DNA of 12,680 bases from DATKFM01 sp035544395 (lineage in GTDB: Bacteria; Pseudomonadota; Alphaproteobacteria; Dongiales; Dongiaceae), in the NCBI GenBank assembly GCA_035544395.1, contig DATKFM010000226.1, positions 1 to 12,680 on the forward strand. The letters are read 5' to 3'. Position numbers and translations under genes: made by a program. This document shows, in pieces, positions 7,422 through 12,680 of the stretch (the first letter of the stretch is position 1; the number at the start of each line of letters is the position of its first letter). A model generated the notes under the pieces. The model was given only the letters and a program-made list of their open reading frames with translations. It was not told the origin of the DNA and searched no databases.

Positions 7422-7907
7422 ATGAGCCGCCTCGACAGCTTCATCCGCCGCCTGAAAGCGCAACGCGCGGCGCTCAGCTATGCCTTCGGACTCATCGACG
7501 GCGTGCCCGGTCCCGTGGTCGAGCTCGGCCTCGGCAATGGCCGCTCCTACGATCATCTGCGGGAGAACATCAAGGACCGGCGCATCTTCGTCTTCGAACG
7601 TAAAGTCGGCGCCCATCCCGACTGCATTCCGCCCGATGAGGATCTGATCCTCGGCGAGGTGATCGAAAATCTGCCGCGCGCGGTCCAGCTTGTCGGCCAG
7701 CCCGCCGCACTTCTGCACAGCGATCTCGGCTCCGGCGACAAGCCGGCGACGAAGAAGCTCTATGAACAGATTGCCCCGGGCCTGCGCGCGGCGCTGGTGA
7801 AAGGCGGCATTCTTGTCAGCGATCAGCCGGTGGAAACCGCCGGTCTGCAGGCACTGACAGTGCCCGACATGGTGCCCAACCGCTACTTCGTCTACCGCGC
7901 GATCTGA
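7422..7907 (+). CDS. Small class I SAM-dependent methyltransferase (Methyltransf_17-like)
   Basis: This 161-residue protein has a compact Rossmann-type SAM-binding fold. Motif I is VVELGLGNGRSYDHL (32-46), with Glu34 and the GxGxG-like glycines. The second strand ends IFVFER (55-60), where Glu59 would hold the SAM ribose. LLHSDLGSGD (97-106) corresponds to the motif near the active site. The length and these motifs recall the Pfam Methyltransf_17 family, whose substrate is, as far as I know, undefined. The ATG at 7422 has GGAAG three bases upstream, a modest site. The gene starts 34 bases after the cyclic-nucleotide-binding gene and is the last of the plus-strand trio. It ends only eight bases from the convergently transcribed xthA, and no hairpin terminator fits between them. 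The family assignment is good, but the acceptor molecule is unknown. Confidence 0.82.
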   Translation: MSRLDSFIRRLKAQRAALSYAFGLIDGVPGPVVELGLGNGRSYDHLRENIKDRRIFVFERKVGAHPDCIPPDEDLILGEVIENLPRAVQLVGQPAALLHSDLGSGDKPATKKLYEQIAPGLRAALVKGGILVSDQPVETAGLQALTVPDMVPNRYFVYRAI

Positions 7908-7915
7908 GAATCCGT

Positions 7916-8704
7916 CTAAGCGAAATCCACGATCACCGGCACATGGTCCGACGGCGTCGCCCAGCCGCGGGCCTCGCGCAGGATCTGCGCGGATTTCAGG
8001 TCGGAGGCGACCGACGGCGTCACCCATACATGGTCCAGGCGGCGGCCGCGGTCCGACGCGGCCCAATCCGCCGCGCGATAGCTCCACCAGCTATAGATCC
8101 GTTCCGTCGGCGGCACGAAATGCCTGATCGCATCCACCCAGCCGCCCGTCTTCTGCACGGCGGTCAGGCCCTCGGTCTCGATCGGCGTGTGGCTCACCAC
8201 ATCCAGCAGCTGCTTGTGCGACCAGACATCATTCTCGAGCGGCGCGATGTTGAGATCGCCCACCATGATGCCTTTGCGCCGCCGCCGCTTCATTTCGGCC
8301 GACCAGGCTTTCATCTCCGCAATGAAGCGCAGCTTGTGGGCGAACTTGTCGTTCTTCTTGGGATCGGGGATATCGCCGCCGGCCGGCACATAGAAGTTGT
8401 GCAGCTCGACGCCGTTTGGCAGCAGCACCGCCGCATGACGACGGTCTTCCTTGCCGCACCAGCTCAGAAGCTGCGGCTTGCGCAGCGGCAGGCGGGAAAA
8501 GATCGCGACGCCGTTATATGACTTCTGGCCGTGGATGACGTGATGGCCATAGCCCAGTGCAGTGATGCCCTCGCGCGGGAAATCATCGTCGACCACCTTG
8601 GTCTCCTGCAGGCAGATCACATCGGGCTGCAGAGTCTCCGACAGCCGCTTTAGATTCTCCAGGCGCAGGCGGACTGAATTGACATTCCAGGTGACGAGAC
8701 GCAT
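7916..8704 (-). CDS. xthA: Exodeoxyribonuclease III (AP endonuclease)
   Basis: This 262-residue protein has the full length of the ExoIII branch of the endonuclease/exonuclease/phosphatase superfamily. It removes nucleotides 3' to 5' from duplex DNA and cuts at abasic sites during base excision repair. All expected active-site residues are visible: N7 in VTWNVNS, metal-binding E34 in LQETK, Y105 in NFYVPAGGD, D150 and N152 in GDLNIAP, D224 in RRLDHVW, and the D253-H254 pair in PSDHVPV. The ATG at 8704 starts directly with MRLVTWNVNSVR, the usual N-terminus, so the start is secure even though no strong ribosome-binding site precedes it. It is convergent with the methyltransferase gene. In many Alphaproteobacteria xthA lies close to lolA and ftsK; here a C26 hydrolase gene and a long spacer lie between. 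Confidence 0.96.
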   Translation of the reverse strand: MRLVTWNVNSVRLRLENLKRLSETLQPDVICLQETKVVDDDFPREGITALGYGHHVIHGQKSYNGVAIFSRLPLRKPQLLSWCGKEDRRHAAVLLPNGVELHNFYVPAGGDIPDPKKNDKFAHKLRFIAEMKAWSAEMKRRRRKGIMVGDLNIAPLENDVWSHKQLLDVVSHTPIETEGLTAVQKTGGWVDAIRHFVPPTERIYSWWSYRAADWAASDRGRRLDHVWVTPSVASDLKSAQILREARGWATPSDHVPVIVDFA

Positions 8705-8845
8705 GGCGGATTATTCTTTGCAGGGAATCGTCTAGGGCGCGGCCGGCACGTTAGGCGATTCGCCGCGGCCCCCACAATGAGTCGAAGCAGCGCCGGATGA
8801 AATGATCCGATACGAATCGAATGCGCGGGAGTTTTCTCAAACGGC

Positions 8846-8876
8846 GAGCGCCCGGTCAGGGGGGGACCGGGCGCTC
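8846..8876 (-). terminator. Perfect 12-base-pair hairpin, possible terminator
   Basis: GAGCGCCCGGTC (8846-8857) is an exact inverted repeat of GACCGGGCGCTC (8865-8876) across a seven-base loop. The loop is almost all G on the plus strand and C on the minus strand. The stem is very stable. Downstream on the minus strand comes GCCGTTTGAG, with only a short T stretch, so intrinsic termination would be weak; the plus-strand side has no T-run either. It most likely ends or protects the transcript that arrives from the ftsK-lolA-C26 direction, ahead of xthA. Confidence 0.4.
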
Positions 8877-8999
8877 TCAGTTCCTCTCGGAGTCCGCGAT
8901 GGTAGGGGAAGCCACCCCGGACGATCGTGGCCGTTGCGGTCACGACCACTGTGTAAGAGTAAGAATGGCACCGAAAGGCTGAATTTTCAATGTTTGCTC

Positions 9000-9057
9000 G
9001 GCGGATTCAGACATGCGCCCCACGCATGACACGGCTGGGGGGCATGCGAAATCCGCC
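9000..9057 (-). other. Imperfect hairpin with two mutually exclusive pairings, downstream of the C26 gene
   Basis: GGCGGATT (9000-9007) pairs with AATCCGCC (9050-9057). Inside it, CATGC (9012-9016) can pair with GCATG (9042-9046), supported by CCCC opposite GGGG. Alternatively CATGCG (9012-9017) pairs with CGCATG (9023-9028) over a five-base loop. The two folds compete for the same bases. The element begins about ten bases after the C26 stop codon. No T-run follows on either strand, so it is not a textbook terminator. Confidence 0.4.
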
Positions 9058-9067
9058 GCCCGAAAAA

Positions 9068-9853
9068 TCAGGCCGCCTGGAAGTTCCGATGCCCCTGCTT
9101 GGCCCGGGCATGCGCCCGTGCCGCCTTGCCAAAGGCCTGGAACAGCGCCACGGAAACCGGGTTCTCGGTCGCCCGAAACTCCGGATGCCATTGAACTCCC
9201 AAGGCAAAATTGCGAGCGGCAGTCACTCGGACGGCCTCGACTGTGCCGTCGGGGGCGGTCCCTTCGGCGGTCAAGCCGGACGCTAACCGGTCGATTCCTT
9301 GCCAATGAAGGGAGTTCACCTGGATTTCGGAGCTGCCTAAAATCTGGGCAAATTGGCCGTCGGGCGTCAATTTGACCGGATGCCGGGGGCCATAGCGTTC
9401 TTCATATGTACCTTTTGGCGCCCGGTGGTCGCTCCTGCCCACGACATTGTGAACTTGAGTATGGAGAGTTCCGCCCAGGGCGACGTTCAGCTCCTGGAAG
9501 CCACGGCAGATGCAGAACAAAGGGAGACCGGTCTCCAGTGCCGCCCTGATCAACGGCAGGGTAGTCGCATCACGGGCGGGATCCTGTGGGCTGTCGGGCC
9601 GGTCTGGCGCCCCGCCATAATGGTGCACGGCGACGTTTGACGGGCTGCCGGTCATCATCAGGCCGTCGAGCTTGCCGACCAACTCCTTGAAATTCCATTG
9701 GCTTCCGAGCGCCGGCAGCAGTACCGGCAAACCGCCGGCCGCATCGGCCACGGCGGTGATGTATTTCTCGCCGACTATATGGAAGGGCTGCTCATCCAAC
9801 TGCCGGAGGCAGACGGGAATGCCGATGACCGGTGCCTGCGCTTCGAGCTGCAT
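9068..9853 (-). CDS. Class I glutamine-amidotransferase-like hydrolase, peptidase C26 family (gamma-glutamyl-gamma-aminobutyrate hydrolase type)
   Basis: From the ATG at 9853 this is a 261-residue C26 hydrolase. It opens with APVIGIPVCLRQ, as PuuD-like enzymes do, followed by KYITAVADAAGGLPVLLP and LDGLMMTGSPSNV (62-74). The nucleophile elbow is LFCICRGFQELN, with Cys116 in the CRG motif. The catalytic His223 and Glu225 are in GVQWHPEF (219-226), so the triad is complete. Such proteins cleave gamma-glutamyl amides, for example gamma-glutamyl-GABA in putrescine breakdown, in the cytoplasm. No polyamine-pathway genes are adjacent, so puuD itself is not claimed. I prefer 9853 because GAGG lies a few bases upstream; an in-frame GTG at 9874 would add seven residues. 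The gene follows lolA by about 130 bases on the same strand and interrupts the usual closeness of lolA and xthA. Confidence 0.88.
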   Translation of the reverse strand: MQLEAQAPVIGIPVCLRQLDEQPFHIVGEKYITAVADAAGGLPVLLPALGSQWNFKELVGKLDGLMMTGSPSNVAVHHYGGAPDRPDSPQDPARDATTLPLIRAALETGLPLFCICRGFQELNVALGGTLHTQVHNVVGRSDHRAPKGTYEERYGPRHPVKLTPDGQFAQILGSSEIQVNSLHWQGIDRLASGLTAEGTAPDGTVEAVRVTAARNFALGVQWHPEFRATENPVSVALFQAFGKAARAHARAKQGHRNFQAA

Positions 9854-9982
9854 GTCGCCTCGCGTGCTGTTCACGCCAAGATGGCATCGGCCTCCGAGGC
9901 CCGCAAGACCACCTCGGCGGACATTTCATCCTGCCAGCAATGCGTTAAGGGATAGCGACGGCGCCGCGAAATCCAGCGCCCG

Positions 9983-10651
9983 CTACTTCTCGCTGTCGTT
10001 GGTGAACACCCGCGGCGTGGCGAAGAGGCTGGCGGGAAGCTGCAAGCCGGTTTCCACATTGATCCAGCCGACGCGAACCTGGTTGGCATCCGCGTCGGTG
10101 ACGATCCATTGGGTGAGCTGGATCGGATCGTCGAGGAAGATCAGCTCCACCGTGCCGTTATCGGGCTCGTCATTCTCGTACATGGTGATGCTGAGCAGGC
10201 CGGGCCGGCGGTCCACCTTGGTGACCGTGATGCTGTCGCCGATTTCGATGGGATCGCGCAGCAGGAACCAGGCGGTGGATTGCTTCAGCGGCATCTGGCT
10301 GAGCTCGCCCAGCTTGCGGTCTACCTGGCTGATCAGCGTGCCGTCGGCGATAATCAGGATCGGATTGGGCGGATCGTACTCCACCCGCATGCGCCCGGGC
10401 CGGCGCAGATATATGCGGCCGGTGGAGATGGCGTTGTTCGGATCCTGCTGCTGAAAGCTCGCCTGCAGCGTGCCGATATTGTTGATGTAGGACTCGACGC
10501 GTTTGACGTCGGCCATGTCCTGATCGGTCAATTCCGCGCGCGCGATACCCGCGCCCAGCACAGACAGCAGCGGCAGCACGGCCAGTCCAGCGCCAGCGCG
10601 CAAAATACGCCGCCGCGGCAGAAGAGCACGTCTCGTCAGGTCAGCAGTCAT
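9983..10651 (-). CDS. lolA: LolA-family outer-membrane lipoprotein carrier
   Basis: From the ATG at 10651 this is a 222-residue secreted protein of the LolA fold, which carries lipoproteins through the periplasm from LolCDE to the outer membrane. Residues 1-39 form a signal peptide: a basic region LPRRRILRAG, a hydrophobic core, and a probable cleavage after GIARA. The mature part has TLQASFQQQD (61-70), GRIYLRRPGRMRVEYDPP (78-95) and ILIIADGTLISQVDR (98-112), all typical of LolA. The RRRILR stretch could act as a twin-arginine signal, although Sec export is usual for LolA. An ATG at 10663 adds four residues and would overlap the ftsK stop (10658-10656); the 10651 start lies four bases past that stop. 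Either way the gene is tightly coupled to ftsK, the common alphaproteobacterial order. Confidence 0.9.
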   Translation of the reverse strand: MTADLTRRALLPRRRILRAGAGLAVLPLLSVLGAGIARAELTDQDMADVKRVESYINNIGTLQASFQQQDPNNAISTGRIYLRRPGRMRVEYDPPNPILIIADGTLISQVDRKLGELSQMPLKQSTAWFLLRDPIEIGDSITVTKVDRRPGLLSITMYENDEPDNGTVELIFLDDPIQLTQWIVTDADANQVRVGWINVETGLQLPASLFATPRVFTNDSEK

Positions 10652-10655
10652 TTCT

Positions 10656-12680
10656 CTATTCATCCCTATCGATGTTCCTCGCCAGGACTTCCCTCTTGCC
10701 GACCCTGTTTGCCGTGCTCACCACGCCCTCTTTTTCCATTCGCTCGATGATGCGGGCGGCGCGGTTATAGCCGATCTGCAGATAGCGCTGCACGAAGCTT
10801 GTGGACGCCTTGCCTTCCCTGCAGACCAGTGCAACGGCCTGATCGTAGAGGCCGTCGTCTGAACCCTCGCTGAACGTTCCCGCCTCCGGCGGCATCTCTT
10901 CTTCGTCGTCGCGGGTGACGTCTTCAATATAGGTAGGCGTCCCCTGCTCTTTAAGGAAGCGGACGACAGATTCCACTTCGCGGTCGGTCACCAGCGGCCC
11001 ATGGACACGGGTGATGCGGCCGCCATGGGCCATATAGAGCATGTCGCCCTGGCCCAAGAGTTGCTCTGCCCCGGTTTCGCCCAGAATCGTTCTGCTATCG
11101 ATCTTCGACGTCACGTGGAAACTGACCCGCGACGGGAAGTTCGCCTTGATCGTGCCGGTGATGACGTCGACCGAAGGCCGCTGCGTCGCCATGATGATAT
11201 GGATGCCGGCGGCGCGGGCCATCTGCGCCAGGCGCTGGATCGCCGCCTCGATATCCTTGCCGGCCACCAGCATCAAATCCGCCATCTCGTCGACGACAAC
11301 GACGATGAACGGCAGCGCGTCGAGACTCATGGTCTCTTCTTCATACACAGGCGCGCCACTGTCGGGATCGAATCCCGTCTGCACCTTGCGGGTCAGGATT
11401 TCGCCGCTCTCGCGCGCCTGCGCCACGCGCATGTTGTAGCCCTCGATGTTGCGCACTCCGACTTTCGACATCAGGCGATAGCGCTGTTCCATTTCCCGCA
11501 CCGTCCATTTCAGCGCCACGATCGCCTTGCGCGGATCGGTGACCACGGGCGACAGCAGGTGGGGAATGCCGTCATAGACGGAAAGTTCCAGCATCTTGGG
11601 ATCGATCATGATGAACTTGCACTGATCCGGCGACAGCCGGTAGATCAGCGACAGGATCATGGTGTTGATGGCGACGGATTTGCCCGAGCCGGTGGTGCCG
11701 GCGATCAAGAGATGGGGCATGCGCGAAAGATCGACGGTGATCGGCGCGCCGCTGATGTCCTTGCCCAGGATCAGCGCCAGCTTCGCCGAGGTGCGTTCGA
11801 ACTCCGCCGCCTCCAACAGCTCGCGCAACACAACGGTCTCGCGCAGCCGGTTCGGCAGTTCGATGCCGATGACGCTGCGGCCGGGCACCACGGCAATGCG
11901 CACGGACACCGCGCTCATGCTGCGCGCCACATCGTCAGCCAGGCCGACGACGCGGCTGGTCTTGGTGCCGGGCGCGGGCTCCAGCTCATACAGCGTGACC
12001 ACCGGGCCGGGCCGCACCTGCTGCACCTCGCCCTTGACGCCGAAATCATCCAGCACGGTTTCCAGCAGGCGCGCGTTCTTCTGCAGGGAGTCGTCGTTGA
12101 TGCGCTGTTGCCCGTTGCTGACCGGCGCCTTGTGCAGCAGGTCGAGCGACGGCAGCGCATAGCGCTCGTTCGGCGTGAGGTCGAGGAGACCCTGCTTGTC
12201 CGCGCTCTTGCGCGGCTTCGCCTTCGCCGGCTTGGTCACCACCGGTGCCGCGCGGCGCTCCGCATTGCGCGGTGGCGGCGCGGCGATCTCCACTTCTTCA
12301 TCGTCATCGATGTCGTTGCTCAGCCGCGGCTCGCGATGTTCGGCGCGCTGCTCCCGGCTGCGCTCGGCGCGGCGCTGGCCGGCGTCCTCGCTGTCGCGGC
12401 TGCGGAAGGGGAGTTTCGCCAGCAGCCATTGGATCACGCTGCCGGAAGCGCCGACGCCCCGATGCACCTGCCGTCCGAACAGCACATAGGACAAGAACGG
12501 CAAGCCCAGGGAGAAGAACAGCAGCAGCGCCGCCAGCGTCAGCGCGATCAGCGAGACAATCGCCGCCGCGAGGCCCGTGCGGCTGGTGAGAAATCCCAGC
12601 ATCATGTCGCCGGTGGCGCCGCCGAGGCCGCTCACCAGCGGCCAGCCGCTGAGATGAGGCAGCGCCGCCAGCGTCACCGC
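10656..12680 (-). CDS. ftsK: DNA translocase FtsK, C-terminal 674 residues, N-terminus beyond the window
   Basis: The frame is open to the right edge, so the true start and first membrane helices lie outside. The visible part begins within the N-terminal membrane domain, with one clear helix at about 12470-12575, followed by a short charged linker rich in Arg, Glu and Asp. The motor domain then follows. Walker A is GTTGSGKS (about 11678-11701) and Walker B is VVVVDEMADL (about 11275-11305). ATQRPSVDVITG and the GQGDMLYM segment are hallmarks of FtsK/SpoIIIE. The C-terminal gamma winged-helix domain, which reads KOPS polarity sequences, spans about 10668-10860 with YNRAARIIERMEKEGVV. FtsK pumps chromosome DNA through the division septum and activates XerCD recombination at dif. 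lolA starts at or just past its stop codon. Confidence 0.96.
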   Translation of the reverse strand, partial: AVTLAALPHLSGWPLVSGLGGATGDMMLGFLTSRTGLAAAIVSLIALTLAALLLFFSLGLPFLSYVLFGRQVHRGVGASGSVIQWLLAKLPFRSRDSEDAGQRRAERSREQRAEHREPRLSNDIDDDEEVEIAAPPPRNAERRAAPVVTKPAKAKPRKSADKQGLLDLTPNERYALPSLDLLHKAPVSNGQQRINDDSLQKNARLLETVLDDFGVKGEVQQVRPGPVVTLYELEPAPGTKTSRVVGLADDVARSMSAVSVRIAVVPGRSVIGIELPNRLRETVVLRELLEAAEFERTSAKLALILGKDISGAPITVDLSRMPHLLIAGTTGSGKSVAINTMILSLIYRLSPDQCKFIMIDPKMLELSVYDGIPHLLSPVVTDPRKAIVALKWTVREMEQRYRLMSKVGVRNIEGYNMRVAQARESGEILTRKVQTGFDPDSGAPVYEEETMSLDALPFIVVVVDEMADLMLVAGKDIEAAIQRLAQMARAAGIHIIMATQRPSVDVITGTIKANFPSRVSFHVTSKIDSRTILGETGAEQLLGQGDMLYMAHGGRITRVHGPLVTDREVESVVRFLKEQGTPTYIEDVTRDDEEEMPPEAGTFSEGSDDGLYDQAVALVCREGKASTSFVQRYLQIGYNRAARIIERMEKEGVVSTANRVGKREVLARNIDRDE

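Larger units (their letters stand above)
8705..9067. other. 363-base intergenic region without a supportable gene
   Basis: This spacer separates the xthA start from the end of the C26 hydrolase gene, both on the minus strand. It must hold the xthA promoter and the 3' end of the upstream transcript. Two folded elements are clear and are listed separately (8846-8876 and 9000-9057). Open frames that cross it on both strands have arginine- and proline-rich composition and no recognisable motif, and I do not call them genes. I see no tRNA or known non-coding RNA. Confidence 0.6.

Noticed and set aside
8650..8949. Minus-strand frame starting MVVTATATIV just before the 8846-8876 hairpin, resembling an amino-acid attenuator leader peptide
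   Set aside because: The frame does not stop before the hairpin, runs into xthA out of frame, and no amino-acid biosynthesis gene follows, so the resemblance is probably chance.
9889..9901. Small GGCCT-CCG-AGGCC dyad between lolA and the C26 gene
   Set aside because: A five-base stem in GC-rich DNA is expected by chance, and no T-run or other regulatory context supports it.
9672..10454. Plus-strand open frame of 260 codons opposite lolA and the C26 gene
   Set aside because: Ser/Arg-rich antisense frame without motifs; both genes on the other strand have complete family signatures.

Overview
The window is GC-rich DNA, well over 60 percent GC by eye, densely coded on both strands. It looks like an alphaproteobacterial chromosome, probably Rhodospirillales-like. 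The best evidence is the ftsK then lolA order with xthA close by, which is common in Alphaproteobacteria, together with a stand-alone cyclic-nucleotide-binding protein and a small Methyltransf_17-type protein. The assignment rests on gene content and order, not on a marker-gene comparison.

Region 1 (1-3978, minus strand) is a glycosylation cluster read toward position 1. It holds a MurG/COG4671-like glycosyltransferase, two GT4-type glycosyltransferases and the N-terminal part of a histidine phosphatase cut by the window edge. Short gaps and a 4-base ATGA overlap suggest one operon that makes a glycan or glycolipid. The product cannot be read from sequence.

Region 2 (3979-4200) is a 222-base divergent intergenic region with small dyads. 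Region 3 (4201-7907, plus strand) is a three-gene operon. It encodes a 905-residue ABC-exporter-like protein, a 150-residue cyclic-nucleotide-binding-domain protein and a 161-residue SAM-dependent methyltransferase. The ABC protein is the most unusual object here. Its membrane domain is intact, but its single nucleotide-binding domain has lost the Walker A lysine, Walker B aspartate, catalytic glutamate, Q-loop glutamine and canonical LSGGQ. About 290 extra residues sit inside that domain, in which the motif after the Q-loop recurs so that it appears three times. It reads as a pseudo-ABC exporter that is still under coding constraint.

Region 4 (7916-12680, minus strand) is more housekeeping in nature. 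It contains exodeoxyribonuclease III (xthA), a class I glutamine-amidotransferase-like C26 hydrolase (PuuD type), a LolA-family periplasmic lipoprotein carrier, and the C-terminal 674 residues of the FtsK DNA translocase, which runs off the right edge. A 363-base gap between xthA and the C26 gene holds a perfect 12-base-stem hairpin and a second, larger fold with two competing pairings.

I saw no rRNA, tRNA, CRISPR array, insertion sequence or phage gene. The main candidate for an undescribed system is the pseudo-ABC / cyclic-nucleotide-binding / methyltransferase trio, divergently paired with the glycosyltransferase operon.
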